Origin: Eutreptiella sp. 'Long Island Sound 2002'
Taxonomy: Eukaryota > Euglenozoa > Euglenophyceae > Eutreptiales > Eutreptiaceae
Assembly: GCA_964036045.1 (NCBI GenBank)
Contig: OZ038381.1
Coordinates: 124,441,708-124,505,707, forward strand
DNA: 64,000 nt
Direction: 5' to 3'
Part shown: positions 1 to 11,470 of the stretch, one piece after another
Numbering within the stretch: position 1 is the first letter of the stretch
Layout: the number at the start of each line of letters is the position of its first letter
Translations under genes and position numbers: made by a program
The notes under the pieces: model-generated
The model's database searches: none
Told to the model about the DNA's origin: nothing
The model's input: the letters and a program-made list of their open reading frames with translations, nothing else

Positions 1-508
1 CATTGCTCGCTGTGGGGGTGGCGGAAGGGCGTCCCCGGGCGGGGTGCCTTCCACCGTTGTGAGGGGCGTCTGAGGTCGGGCACTCCCCCTCCCCCGACTG
101 CCCACCCACTGGGCGGGCTGTTGGGGGCCGTAACCCACACGCTGTGTGCGCGGGCGTGTGGGTGTGGGAGCCCATCACTGCCCCCTTCGCCCGCATGCCT
201 TGTGGGGGCTGCGTCTGGGCTTGGGGTGGTGCGGTGTGGCTGGACCCAGGCCCTGGTCGGGGCGTCGCGCCCTGCTGGCGGGCGCGCTGGCGGGCCTTCT
301 GAGATGTCTTGGTCTTCCTGGCCTGGTGGGTGTCGGGAGCGGGTGAACCCCCCTGTCCCCGTGGGGGCGACGGGGAGCGGGCGTGCCAGCAGTGTGCCTC
401 CCGGAGGCGCGTCTCGAGGCCTCTGACGTAGGTGCGCTGCTCCGTGAGGCCCATCCGTGTGGCGGTGGCCTCGTCAAGGGCGGCCAGGTGGGCGTCCTGA
501 AAGGACGC
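1..508. other. GC-rich stretch, no supported gene
   Basis: Very GC-rich sequence with overlapping short open frames in several phases and no recognisable domain. It lies downstream (minus strand) of the 509-1102 ORF and may be the continuation of the LINE remnant or its 3' flank. Nothing more can be supported. Confidence 0.4.
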
Positions 509-1102
509 CTAGCCCTCCGGGGGCTTCAGTTGCGCGGGGTGGGGGTGGTGTGCCGGGTAGAGGAGTGCGCTGAGTGGGTAAGGTGTTCCTTTCCTTCGGC
601 CGAGGGCGGTGTTGAACCGGCGGCAAGTGATTCGGAGGTACGCTGCTACCTCCTCTGGTGCCGTGTCCGCCCACGCTTCTGGCGTCACGGCTGCTGCTTG
701 GGGGGCCGGGAGTTGTGGGTCTGGGAGGTGTAGGTCACGGTGGCGGAGGTATAGGGCGAGGAGGATGCGGCTGGCCGCCACGTTCAAGCCGCCCCCGCTG
801 TGGCGTAAGGGTGGGCTGTGGGGGGGCAGGGGTGTGCTGCCCGTGGCCACGGCTATGGTCCATGCGTGGTCCACCGCGTCTGCCACGTAGTACCCTCCCA
901 GGTGGTCCCGGAGGGTGTCGGTGGGTGGCCCGAAGAGGCTGGGGTGGCTGGCGGGGGGGTGTGTGGCTGGGGCCGCGGGCCGCTCACGGTGGTGGGGGTT
1001 GAGGTCCCCGCATTGGGGGCAGTGGGTGAGGCGGTGCGCGGCTCCCAGGCAGACCCAGTGGTCCTGGTTGCAGGGCAGGGCCGTCTGTGGTAGCTGGCGT
1101 AC
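509..1102 (-). CDS. Unidentified ORF with Cys/His cluster
   Basis: Open frame of about 198 codons on the minus strand after an in-frame stop at 1103-1105. I do not recognise the family. Near its start is a possible zinc-binding cluster (Cys-x6-Cys-x8-Cys-x2-Cys, in CNQDHWVC and HCPQC), followed by a region with regular hydrophobic spacing around SRILLALYLRHRDLHLPDPQ. It is in the same frame as the LINE ORF that ends at 1307 and is separated from it by three in-frame stops, so it could be a second LINE domain or the tail of an adjacent gene. No start codon was identified; composition is uniformly GC-rich, which favours chance open frames and lowers confidence. Confidence 0.35.
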   Translation of the reverse strand, partial: VRQLPQTALPCNQDHWVCLGAAHRLTHCPQCGDLNPHHRERPAAPATHPPASHPSLFGPPTDTLRDHLGGYYVADAVDHAWTIAVATGSTPLPPHSPPLRHSGGGLNVAASRILLALYLRHRDLHLPDPQLPAPQAAAVTPEAWADTAPEEVAAYLRITCRRFNTALGRRKGTPYPLSALLYPAHHPHPAQLKPPEG

Positions 1103-1306
1103 TCAGAGGGGACATGCGGTGGCTGGCGGTTGGTGGTACCTGTGGACGGACAGTGGCGTGGGGGGACGGGGGCTGGCGGCGCGCGCATGCTGGTGGGCAG
1201 GTGTGCGGTGCCTGTGGTGCCCGTGTGTGCCGTGCCAGTGTTGTGCTCGGTGGATGGTGTCTAGGTGTGGTGGGGGTTCCGTGTTGGTATGTCACGGGGT
1301 AAGTTC

Positions 1307-2254
1307 TCATGGTTGGTAGAACAGGAGTTTGAGGCGGTGGGCTTGGTCTGTTTGGGGCAGGGTTGCTGTATGCTGCAGGTATTTGTGGGTGCGGTATGTG
1401 AGCTGTTCCGCTGTCTTGGCAACGGCCATCCGTTGCACGTGCGCCGCCGTGGCCTGGGGGTCCTCCGCGTGGGTGCGTAGCAAGGTGTAGACGGCAGTGG
1501 GGACGAGTCCCCTGCGGACCGCCTCGAGTACCTCCGTCTGCTTGAGGACGGTGGTGAGTTGCTGGGTCGCCAGGGACTGCGTCAGCCATCCGGCGTGCTG
1601 TGCGATGGTGTCGGTTGGGTTCCAGTCTGTGAGGGTGTCCAGTCTGCTGTACAGGGGGCACACCTTGAAGTGGTCCAAGGTTTCTTCTTCCGCGTGGCCA
1701 CAGATGCATTTGGTGTATCCTGCGGGGACGTGGATCGAGCGGCGCGCATACCATCGGTGGTATCGGGTGAGGAGGGGAACCTGTTCGAGGGCGAGTTGGA
1801 GTCGGGGTTTTTGTAGGTGTGCTGGGAGGCTATCCCGGCGCAGGGCGGAGTAGTAGACGGGGGTGTGGACGGAGTCTTCGAGGCGTCGGAGGAGTTCGGT
1901 GTTCGCTGGGTGGCCCAGTGTGGTGGCCAGTTGCTGGATGGGTGTGCGGTAGTGGTACTGCTTGTCTCGATCTGTGTACGGCGTGTCCTCGTGTATCCAT
2001 TCGGGGGGCTGTGTGGCCGAGGGTATCGGGGGCAGGTGCTGCAGGTGGCTGTGGTGTCGAGTGTCCGGTCGCACGTGTTCGAGCCCTGGGGTGTGGCTGG
2101 TGTTCTGGTGTTTGGCCTGCGTGTCTGCGCGTCCATTGCCGTATGCGTAGCGGTGTGACTCCTGTTTGACGATGTGTAGGGCGTCCTGGGGGTGCATGCC
2201 CCTGAAGGCCATCCATAGCCCCAACCCTGTGCCTGTTTGCAGTGTAGGTGACAC
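1307..2254 (-). pseudogene. LINE (non-LTR retrotransposon) ORF2 C-terminus
   Basis: 315-codon frame ending in TGA at 1307-1309. The N-terminal part carries the end of an RNase H domain (HRYAYGNGRADTQAKH, compare the usual GNExAD-LAK). Further on is the CCHC-type knuckle typical of LINE C-termini (CICGHAEEETLDHFKVC, about residues 195-211), followed by helical sequence. The reverse-transcriptase and endonuclease parts are missing: homology starts abruptly at about 2,255, next to a Ty3/gypsy gag fragment. This is the 5' truncation expected of LINE insertions by target-primed reverse transcription. Identification rests on the RNase H tail plus the knuckle; the clade cannot be named. It is a fragment and cannot be autonomous. 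Confidence 0.7.
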
Positions 2255-2269
2255 CTACCCTTACCCTTA

Positions 2270-3384
2270 GAACCCGAAGGTTTAGGGCCCCCCCTTCGGC
2301 TCCTCCGCCCTTACCGGCGGTCCTACGCCGTTCCTCTTCCGCTTTCTTAAGTTTTTCGGATTTGCGGCGTTTGATGTGGCATTCATCTTCATAATGCCTC
2401 CTCTTGCCGCAAAATCAGCACGTTATCGTGCAGCAGAAATTGTCTTGGTGCTTTACCTCCTGACCATCTTTAGTTTTCTGCGTGCGCTTCAGCTGGAGCA
2501 TGCACACACTTGGGCAATCACAGTCGGGCACGTGACAGGGTCCAGCCGACAGTAGAAAAGATTAGGGGTCCCTTTACCTTTGGAGGAGGGGGTCTCAGTC
2601 GTGGGCTTCACCTGCCCCCCACGGCCCTTCCCAGGGTTAGAGCGGGGTTGAGGCGACCTCCCTCCAGGAGCATTCTCAGCAGGGGTCTCCCTTCGCAGAT
2701 GTTTGCGCAGATACTTGTCAATGTGGGAGTCCTTCTCCCTCTCCATGGCCAACTCGATCAACAGATCGACCACGTCATCATAAGAGTGGGTCCGAGCTTT
2801 TCTCTCGGACGTCTCTCTGCAGTCATCCCATGTCCTCATAGGAATCTTCCCCACCAGCCACAGATGAGGCTCAGTCGGCCCATAGGACGAGGGTTCATGC
2901 GCCCCATGAGCTCTTCCAACTGCGCCACGAACTCAGAGATGCGCGCCGCAGTGGGGAATTCGGGGAGAGGAGGCAGCTCCTCAATCTCCGTGCAGACACT
3001 CAGGTCCGTTTCATAGACTGGATACATTTGCTCCAGTCTTTTCAGGAAGTCGCCCCGGTTGGAGCTCTTCGGGATAGCGGTTTGAACGTTCCGCTGAAGG
3101 AATTTCTTTTTGCACGACTTTTTGATCAGCGCGCATTTAGTACGGACATCAGCATGTTGCTGACCCGTGAGAAGCAAAAACTCAGAAAACTCCTCAGCCC
3201 ATTCAGGCAGGTCTTTGCGATGGAACTCAGGGAGTTCGATCTGAAGGTTCGCCGTGGCGATGGCCTTCGTTCCCCTTCCTGGGAGGCCTGTGTCACCTGT
3301 ACCACCTGAGAGGGGTGAGTGGTGCACTGTGGCCAATGGGGCCAGGGCAGACCGACCATAGCCTTTCATCTCAGCCTCTCTGAC
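2270..3384 (-). pseudogene. B-family Ty3/gypsy gag fragment (B0), inverted
   Basis: Gag of the B family on the minus strand, read from 3,369 to about 2,489 in two overlapping frames and on into the nucleocapsid region. It matches, segment by segment, the B2 gag at 46,333-47,100 (shared strings ATANLQIELPEF, RISEFVAQL, YDDxxDLLIELAME) and the B2 knuckle at 30,500. The zinc knuckle here is broken: CGYCGK of B2 reads C-stop-FCGK at about 2,425. Frame changes and this stop make it a pseudogene. It is head-to-head with the plus-strand B1 gag tail that begins at about 3,385, so the first kilobase of this gag has been inverted or joined by rearrangement. It contains the sequence corresponding to the C insertion site in B2 (near 2,690). 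Confidence 0.75.
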
Positions 3385-3574
3385 CCCGGAGGACGAAGGT
3401 CCTCAGCCCCCCCCCACTGGAGGAGGGGGAGCACCCAACCCCACACCTAAGGGTGAGCAATCGGGTGAGAAACGGCCAGCCCCCTCCACCCCCAGCGCTG
3501 GTGGCACCCACAAGGGCAGCGAGAACGCCAAGAAGTGCCGCCTAAATTGGCACCCTAAGTGCCTGAAGGCCGCT
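3385..3574 (+). pseudogene. B1 Gag C-terminal segment
   Basis: Open plus-strand frame with a proline/glycine-rich linker (GPQPPPTGGGGAPNPTPK) and then a conserved Cys/His string, CRLNWHPKCL, matched by CKLNWHFRCL in B2 near 30,230. It is the segment between the nucleocapsid knuckle and the end of Gag. It breaks off exactly at the CCGCT target duplication of element A (3,570-3,574); the codons resume in the same phase at 16,904 (GCC GCT GGG GTT GAG), showing that A landed in an intact frame. What the C-x5-H-x2-C string binds is unknown; a second zinc site is an inference. Confidence 0.65.
3570..3574 (+). repeat. Target-site duplication of A, left copy (CCGCT)
   Basis: CCGCT directly precedes the left LTR and is repeated at 16,904-16,908 directly after the right LTR. 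Five base pairs is the usual duplication for Ty3/gypsy integrases. Confidence 0.85.
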
Positions 3575-6032
3575 AAAGAAGGTCCCTACCAGGACCGACC
3601 CCTGCTGTACCCCTTCCACCGTTTCCTGTCACTCCTATGGTCTTGCTTCTCACCAGGTTCTGCATGATCTTGCCCTATCCTGCACAAATTCCCACAAAAA
3701 ATAGTAAAATATGGCTCCTTCACACAAGTCCTGATCCCTTGCAATAACTAGCTCCCACGTACAATAGCTCCAATCCAAATGATCCACACTGAGAGCTTCC
3801 AAGGGTGTTTTAGGTCCTGCGTTGACAATCAACAACTCCTTTCAACACGCCGGTCGTCTCACAGTGCACACGGAGACACGGGCGTTGGGCATGCACATAG
3901 AATTGCACCAATAGAATAATGGAAAAAGAAGCCCTGAAATTGGCATATGAACACAAATCAAGCAACATGAGGGAATGATGGAAACATACACAATTACAGC
4001 CATAGACCCCTCATTCCCTGGACTCAGGACCTTCCCTTGACTCGCCAACATGATGCCCTGAACCAAGTGAAAAAAGATGGCTAAATGCCTTGCGTCAAAA
4101 GTCACCACACAAACTCCAAAAATGTGTTCACTCCCAAGCCTCTAAATCCTAGCCCAATTGAGGAGGTGGCGTGTCATGGCCTAGGGTGGCACTCAGGACC
4201 AGGCCCTACCCTGACATAACTTTGGTTGGACTTGGAGTTCATTGGGCTTGGAGAATTGCCTCATGAAGATGACCTCACACCATATCAAAATTAGGCAAAT
4301 TACACCGTAGTGCCAAAATTTCATTATATACTCAAAGATGCATACCGCAAATGTTCAAGTGCTCCATGCAAGTGTCAAATGGGAAAGTAATATACAAGGG
4401 TGATTTAGACCATAGGTCCATGCCCAAGAATATCCTCACATTGGCTCCCAAACCCCTCCAGATATATACATACCATGCTTCACAAGTCAACTCACGAATT
4501 TGAGACCTAATTTTGTGAGGCCTCGTGTGCCACGCCAAAGTGACCACGTGATCCGGCATATGGTGAGGTGCAACACCGAAGCATTTACCAACATATAGGC
4601 AACATACCATAGTTCACGGATCTCTAGGCACTGTACTGTTAGCCGACCAGTTGAGCACATAAAATACAACAATGAGCATAAAATGAGGTCAAAAACATGC
4701 AAATGTTGCTAAATTCAAAGTAATCACAATGGTATAAAACTTCGCTCGCCCATGGTATCAACGTATGGTTCAAGACACAATTGCTTAGGACCATTTGCGA
4801 ACAATCCCCCCACTTGGATTCCCACATGGGCGCATAGGGACGCCTTCGAACCTCCTCACGATACGCACCATGCAAATGGGAAAGTTGATAGTGGCGCTTG
4901 TGGGTCGCTCCGTAGGCCTTCCCACATGCACCATATGTGCGGTAGACTTAGTCTAGCGCTATGGAGCTCAACATTGGGACATGGGCGAGACGCTTGCCGG
5001 GTATGACTCCACATATCTTTCTACAACCGGAGATATATAACATGGGCGTGAGCATAGCAAAGCACATACAATCGATATAACACATACCCTTAAAAAGTGG
5101 CTCCCACCACGGTATGCCATGCCCCTCCATGGACATAACTTCACGTTAAAAATACGTAGGAACCCAAGAAAAGTTTCTGTGCAACACCGACACTCATGCA
5201 GTACACTCGAAAGTCGCATAAAAATATTCGGTCGCATGGTCAAAGAGTTATATATCACTTTCTACCCTCTTGACCATTATCCTTTGCTACACCGGGCATG
5301 TGTACACATCAAAGGCGTTTGACGCTCCATAAGTTAAGTTGAGACCAATGCGATTCTAGCCCATATCTCAAAATTGTAACTCCTCGGAGTGGGCCGGACA
5401 TATGACCTTTCAAAGTGGCCTCACGAATCAATTTTGTTTCGCCTATATCTCTAAGAGAAATGAAGGAGACAACAAAAGGAAGGTTGATTCGTGATCAGGG
5501 AAAAATGAAGGACCACTCGAAATTCACCCTATCAAGTGCGGCGACCTCGAAATCTAAAATCTGATTCTGAATGTCTGAAAAAATCGGATTAATTTTGCGA
5601 GTGTATAACATGAAAATTGCGGAAGCAACGAACCCTTTGCTGATGAAAATTAACCCTACATCGGGGTTACCGCTAAAATATCTGGAAATAACAGTTAACC
5701 TATCGGTTACCGCAAAATCGCGAGCCAACTGACAGTGGCCGATACATTGACAATCAGAACGGATAGCTGAAAAATTACGGAAACATTATGATAAAAAAAC
5801 CCTGTTGATTCCTGATATTTTGATATATAAATCTCAGCCGGCGGCGCCTCGGTATTGAATGTGGCCGCTCATAGCTGGAATGGCCAAGCCTATCACACTA
5901 TCACATCAGGTTAGGTCAGGTGAATGGGAGAGTATGATATCAGCCAATGGCGGCTTGCCGGCCCATAGATACACAGCCCAAGTGACCCAAAGATGGCCAC
6001 GGGGGTCCGAACTGGCTTCCGAACCGGCTTCA
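3575..6032 (-). repeat. Element A 3' LTR
   Basis: 2,458 bp, matching 14,455-16,903 throughout. Relative to the other copy it has an extra 12-bp unit near 6,010-6,025 (CCGAACTGGCTT next to CCGAACCGGCTT). The LTR is AT-richer than the internal region, and the open frames inside it show no domain. Its inner edge at 6,032/6,033 abuts the polypurine tract. Confidence 0.92.
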
Positions 6033-6043
6033 CCCCCCTTCTC
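6033..6043 (-). other. Element A polypurine tract
   Basis: On the minus strand GAGAAGGGGGG lies directly before the 3' LTR start TGAAGCC. This is the expected primer site for plus-strand DNA synthesis and fixes the LTR boundary. Confidence 0.85.
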
Positions 6044-6424
6044 AGGGCGTTGTATCCGCTCGGAAGTCATTGAAGAGAGGACTGGAGGACCCCAATGGGC
6101 TCCAACCCCCCCCCCATGTCCCAAGGACACATGGAGGCCCCACAAACGGCGTAGGCGTCCCCCGTCCCCCAAGGGAGGGGTGAGGGCACTCATAATCGGT
6201 GCCCTCCGCCATATCCGGTCTCTTCTTGATCTACAACATGGACCAAGGGGATCAAGGATAGAGAAACGTTGTCGACCGGTCTAAATACGTATACCACAAT
6301 GAAATATATATGTGGAGACCGAGTGAAGGGGGTATATGGCCAATCAAGGCCCAAAAGTCCCCGGTTGAACGCCCTCACCCGTCTCCCAAGCACAAAAACA
6401 AACAAAAGTGCCAAGGGGGATCTA
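6044..6424 (-). other. Element A 3' untranslated region
   Basis: About 380 bp between the pol stop codon and the polypurine tract. No domain, tandem repeat or clear hairpin was recognised. Confidence 0.6.
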
Positions 6425-8116
6425 TTACCGTGCTGCTGCAGCCACCAAATGGACCAACACGTCCTTAGCATCCAAGGAAATGTTCTTTTTCCTTAGATAC
6501 TCCATCCAGACCGTGGTATACCTCGGCATGAAACTGCTCGGAGGTTCCCAAGAATCTTGGGATGCAGCAAATCCCTTCCAACGGACTTTACAAAGCCTCC
6601 CCCCAGGCGTCCCCGGGTCTGGCTTGTCCGTCAGGATCCTCTCGGCGGTGAAGTCGTCGTCCTCCCCTTCGTCATCAGAGTTCAGGTCTCCGGCTGTGGG
6701 CTCGAAGGCGACGGGACGTCCGCTGGGGTCTGGTTCTCGGGGACGAAGCTGGGTATGGTCGCGGTCCAGGATCTTGTTATCCCCGACACGAACCGCATAC
6801 ACATCCTGTCCGACCTTCCGAACGATTACCCCCGGCACATACCAAGACGCGTGGCGATGCCTGGACAGGACATCCTTGTGGTGCCGCTCCACCCATACGG
6901 TGTCTCTGAGAGCATATTTCTGGACTTTTCCCTGCTTGAAGTACTCGGCCCTCTTCTCATGCTCGTCCTGAAGTGCTTTGCACACCTTGGCGGCCGTGTC
7001 GTCTGCCTCAGCAATCATCGCGCTCGCATCCCGGGCCACTTTGCCATGGTTCAACCACGGGAGAGTGCGTGACACTCGATCCCGTAGGAACGGGATACGA
7101 TGGGGCGACAGTCCAGTGGGCCCCAGAAGGTCGTGGTACGCTTGGGGTACTCTCCACAGCGAATTGTACCAATTCCGGCCCGGTTCGTCAATGTGCAGCT
7201 GGCGGAACTTTTCGAACATCTGCCGCCCGGCAACCTCAGCCCGGCCATTCGACCGGCTGTTGTACGCCACGGTTTTCGGCGCGCCGAATCCCCACCTCCC
7301 CACAAATTGACTGCCCCGATCGCTGCAGATGACAGCCGGGACATCAAAAATCGTCAGCCAATGCCTGATCATGGCGTTGGCGACGGTCTTGGCCTGCAAA
7401 CCCATCCCATGCTTGTCCTTCTTGTCCTTCTTCCTGGACTTCTTGCCAGGGACCGCCACGATATACCCGCTGTGCCTATCCACCGCCAGAATGACACAGT
7501 CGTAGGTCTCTCCTTCCACGGTGACCTCAGGCATGGCGAATACATCCATGGCCACAGAGCGCATAGGGGCGTCCCGTATAGCCGTAGACACCGGGTTGCC
7601 AGCCGTGGAGTGGTTGGGGCACTTCGTGGCCCGACACACGGCGCAGTCGCTGCAGTACTTGTCCAGGATGGCGTAGTACCCCGGTGGGAACTTGAAGCGC
7701 CACTCCAGGTCCTGCTGCATCTCGTCCCGACCAGGATGCATGAGCTGGGCGTTATGCCAGTGGTCAATGAGCGCTTCCATTCGGTCCTCAGGGACCAATA
7801 GCTTGTCCTTGAGGAATAATTTTTCCCCATCCTCGGTCAAGCCCTCAGGCCATTTGTCGTCCGACGGGGCGCTCACGGCATTCCAGTACCTGCTCCAGTG
7901 CTCGGATGCCGCATAGTCATCCGACCAGTCTTCTGTAAGCACCGACCTGACTAGCTCTACAGGGGCCACCATCCATTGCTCGAGGGTTTCCTCTCGAATA
8001 GCTTGGACTCGGGCGCCCCGGAACTTGGCCACGTCTGTACGGTTTGCCATTACCACAAAGCACTTGACCCCCTCTTGGTCCATGTCCTTCTCCATCTCGA
8101 TGATGCGCCTGGCCTC
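6425..8116 (-). pseudogene. pol: Element A integrase with chromodomain
   Basis: C-terminal part of the A polyprotein, 556 codons from 8,095 and in frame with the RNase H after a TAG at 8,117-8,119. The zinc-binding H2C2 domain is at residues 112-154 (HWHNAQLMHPG ... CSDCAVC). The catalytic core has Asp184 (VAMDVF), Asp259 (CSDRGSQF) and Glu287 (NGRAEVAG). Only 27 residues separate the last two, against 35 in the DD35E family, so eight codons have been lost without breaking the frame. A lysine-rich stretch (KKSRKKDKKDKHG, about 218-230) follows the first Asp. A chromodomain is at about 482-535 (FTAERIL ... CKVRWKGF ... DSWEPPSSF), which in chromoviruses directs integration to modified chromatin. 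The frame ends with TAA at 6,425. The shortened core is probably inactive. Confidence 0.88.
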
Positions 8117-8779
8117 CTAGGTCTCCTCGGCGTCCCCATGGCTGGATATGTCCATCCATGCCTTGTCCGCGAGGGAGGCCCATCGACTGGGGCAATCTGC
8201 TACAGTGTTGTCCTTCCCCGGGACATATACGACGCTGAGGTCGAAGTTGGCGAATGTCTCATGCCATCGGGCCCTCCTTGCCGCCGGTCCCGAGGGGCCG
8301 TCGACTTGCTCCTTGTGCCAGCTCTGTAAGGACTGATGGTCCGTACAAACCACCACCGGTTGTAATCCGATGTGGCCAGACCACTTCCAGAGCGCACAAA
8401 CAATGGCGTACGTCTCGTTCTCCCTCGCAGTCCAGGTTCGGCGTTGGCCCTCGGCCAGGATCCGGCTCCAAAACGCCACGGGTACAGGCGACCCGTCATC
8501 CCGGACCTGCTCGAGGACTGCCCCTACAGCATAGTCCGAGGCGTCCGTCCGTAGCACGAATCCCTTGTCCGCGTCCACCAGCAATAGCCCCAGCTGCCCC
8601 AGGAGTCGCTCCTTCAGGCGGCTGAACGCATCTTCGGCCTCAGGGGTCCAGGCAAGCTTCTTCTTGCTCCCCTTCCGGCCATCGAACTTGCCCACCTGCA
8701 GCATCTTGTGCAGCGGCCCCGACAGTTCTGCATACATCCGGACATAACCTGAATAGTAATTGCAGAACCCGAAGAAGGA
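8117..8779 (-). pseudogene. pol: Element A RNase H domain
   Basis: Frame between TGA (8,780) and TAG (8,117). It starts with the RT connection region (FFGFCNYYSGYVR) and holds the Ty3/gypsy RNase H: first catalytic Asp in VLRTDASDYAVGAVLEQ, Glu in ARENETYAIV, Asp in VVCTDHQSLQSW, and the last Asp region in VPGKDNTVADCPSR. It degrades the RNA template during reverse transcription. The only visible damage is the two bounding stop codons; the catalytic residues are retained. Confidence 0.85.
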
Positions 8780-9655
8780 TCAGAGTTCGCTGATGGTCCG
8801 GGGCTTCTCCCAGTGGTGCAGGGACACCAGCTTCCCAGGCATGGGACGGCGTTGCCCGTGACCAACCACGTGACCCGCAAACTCCACTTCCTTCACGAAG
8901 AGCAAGGCTTTGGTGGGCTTGCACACCATGTTGTGCTTGTCCAGCTCGCTGAGCACTCGGCGCAGATCCTTCTCATGCGCTTTGATGAGCTCGTCCTCAG
9001 TCATGTCCTCCGTGCCGGACCCGATGATGATGTCATCCACAAAGGAGTCAGCACAGTTCCCAATTGGACCGAGTAGGTCCTCCATCATGCGCTGGAAAGC
9101 GGCGTTGCCATTCTTGGCGCCCATAGGCATTACTTTCCACTGCATGGGCCCCAGCGGCGTCGACATCGCTGTGAAGGGCCTCGAGTCCGGGTGTAGCGGC
9201 ATCTGGTGATAGCCGTGTTTCAGGTCTAACACCGTGAAGATCCGCTTTTTCTGTTGTTTTTGGAGGATGGTGTCGATCAGAGGAAGCAAGTACGAGTCGT
9301 GCTCGGTTTGCTCGTTCAAACCTCTGTAGTCAACCACCAACCTCCACTCGCCCTTCTCTTTCCTGGGCACGATAAAGGCTGGGCTGGCCCACTCACTGTC
9401 CGAGGGACCGATCGAGCCCCGCTCAATAAACTGGGCCAACAACTTCTTCATGGCCTCGGACCGATCGCCCTGAAGTTGGTACTCCCGATGACGATAGATC
9501 TTGGGGTTTGGCTTCAGCTTGATCCTCGCTGTGCCAAACCCCCCACGATCTGGGAGGTTCTTGTTGGCGACGCCACTGAATAGCCGCGGATAGGCATTTA
9601 TCAGCCTCTCCTTCAGCTCGGCGACCTTCGGGTTCTCCTGGGCCTCCTCAGCCGC
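8780..9655 (-). pseudogene. pol: Element A reverse transcriptase
   Basis: Minus-strand RT in the same frame as the rest of pol, bounded by TAA (9,656-9,658) and TGA (8,780-8,782). Recognisable blocks: WASPAFIVPRKEKGEWRLVVDYRGLN; the first catalytic Asp in FTVLDLKHGYHQMPL (residue 76 from the Met at 9,451); and the active-site FVDDIIIGS (137-145). It would copy the element RNA into DNA in the virus-like particle. The stop at 8,780 falls where related proteins have L-R-S-F-L-G-F, so an Arg codon (CGA) probably became TGA. Confidence 0.88.
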
Positions 9656-10456
9656 TTACTTCGGTATCGATACAACCGACCGCACTGCGGTATAGGCCTC
9701 TTCCGGGTCCGAGTCTGACTTCTCCTCGTCCGATATGCCGTCTTCATCGTCGTGGGGCGCGCTTCCCACCAATAATCTTCAGAAATTTGCGGCATCAGCC
9801 GAGTTCTTGTCGCTATCGGCCCCCATTCATCGAAAATCCCACGTCGGCGGGTCCGACCCAACCAGACCATCATATTGCTCCGCGACGTGATCCATGACCC
9901 TCGCCGCGAACTCATCTTTCTCGTACTTGCCGGTGACCAACATCTTGTCATCCCACCAATGCAGGGATGTGACCATGTCTCGCTCCTTATTGGCTGCCAC
10001 ACGGTCGTGCATTCCCATCCGCATGTAGTTGACGACGTGGTCGATCTCGGCGTGGGACAGGACATCAATGCCATTCATTGGCTGATGCGTCCCCTCCTTG
10101 GGCTCAAACATGACCCGCATGGGCATCGTCTCAACCCTATGGATGAATGTTTCGTCACCCGTGGGCTGGGCTTGCGCCCCATCCACCAGGAAGGCCTTGG
10201 TACCCCACGCTTGACCCGGGGAGGGCATTGATAAACCCTTGGCGTCGATGAACAACCCCTCCTCTGGCCCGAATGACATCTCGTTCAGGGTGATGGAATC
10301 CAGCGTCGACTTGAGACCTTACAGCGGACATGGGGTGGATCCTATGCCGGTTATGACCAGGATCCCCTTTGCCCTATCCGCGACGATCTTCTCCACCGTA
10401 CGTCTGGTATTTTCCAGGGAACCATGCCAATACATGGGCCTCCACTCCTTCAAACC
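9656..10456 (-). pseudogene. Element A pol linker between protease and RT
   Basis: In-frame pol segment interrupted by at least TAA 10,319, TGA 9,827, TGA 9,779 and TAA 9,656. It contains a long open stretch (10,279-9,830) with SHAEIDHVVNYMRMGMHDR and HWWDDKMLVTGKYEKDEF, and an acidic stretch rich in Asp and Glu. No known domain was recognised. Such linkers in large plant and algal Ty3 elements can hold extra modules, but I cannot name one here. Confidence 0.55.
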
Positions 10457-11467
10457 TCAATGCCTGTGCCAGGCTGAGTCTTCTCGATACCAATGCCTAC
10501 TACACTTCCTCAAAAGGGGGGCATCCCGGGAAGCGAAGACGTTCGTCTCCGGCGCTTCGGCTCCCAGCGTCTGAATCATCCTGGCATACACCTGCGGCGC
10601 CATTCCATACTCCGTGAGCTGAACTCCGCGGTCTCCTCTGGACTTGGCACCCACAGCTTGCACCGCTTGGACGATCCGATCCTCTTCCTCGGCATTCCAT
10701 TGGGATGATCCGCATGCACAGTCTGTGGACAGCCATGTAAGGTATTCATTATCCTCCCGGACCAGCGTTGCACGATGGGGAAGGGCTCCAATGGCGTTTC
10801 CCACCATGAAGTCATACCCCATGATCGTATCCCAATCTGTAATGTCGGCCACATAGAAGTTTCCGGATAGAGTGCTTGTCTTCGCCAAATCGGGGCGGTT
10901 CAAGCGCTCATGCTCCCAGAATTCCATACTGATAGTGGCCTCATGGGTGCCACCACCCAGAATCTCTCCATTGGCCACCTTCAGGAGTACCGGTCTACGG
11001 CTGGGCTGCAGGGATTCCTCCTTGAACAACCCTCTCCGGACCAGGCTCACCTGGGCACCCGTATCCACCAAAAAGTCCACCACCAACTCCTCTTGTCCGC
11101 ACCGTACACGCACCTTCAAGTGCAACTGCCGCTCGTCACCCTGCGGTGTATGGACGACCCTCACAGCATGCAACTCTAGCACATCCCGGTGCATCAGGAC
11201 TTCCAGGGTATGGTCACGGATGGTGTAGATCCTGGGCTGGTCCTGCCCGTCCACTGGGCTCTCCGTGGTCGCTCCTTCTTTCTTGCCACGTCCCTTGCCC
11301 ACGTACACTTCCCTTGGCAGGGCGCTCCAGGGGTTGGGAGTGGCGAAACTCAGTGGTTTTGGCTCTTCTGGAGCCTTCTTCGGCACCCGATGTGCCTTCG
11401 CTTTCTCTAGGATTCCACTGATTTTCGGAGGAGAGATCTCCGAGGTCCCACTCCCGTGGGGGCTCCT
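10457..11467 (-). pseudogene. pol: Element A aspartic protease, start of Pol
   Basis: Follows the UAG at 11,468 in the same frame. The retropepsin active site is VVDFLVDTGAQVSLV (Asp-Thr-Gly-Ala) with a downstream flap/second-strand region (ITDWDTIMGYDFMVGNAIG, compare I-L-G-x-D-F-L). It would process the Gag-Pol precursor. The N-terminal 100 codons are basic and unassigned. It ends at TGA 10,457-10,459. Confidence 0.82.
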
Positions 11468-11470
11468 CTA
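11468..11470 (-). promoter_or_regulatory. Element A gag-pol UAG junction
   Basis: A single in-frame TAG separates Gag (ending GHI) from Pol (RSPHGSG...): ATC TAG AGG AGC on the minus strand. Frame and reading continue without shift. In gammaretroviruses such a UAG is read through at low frequency to give Gag-Pol. That this stop is functional rather than a mutation is inferred from the same arrangement in B1, B2 and C. Confidence 0.55.

Noticed and set aside
984-1754. 256-codon Pro/His-rich minus-strand frame
   Set aside because: Shadow of the LINE ORF in another phase; composition follows GC-rich DNA.
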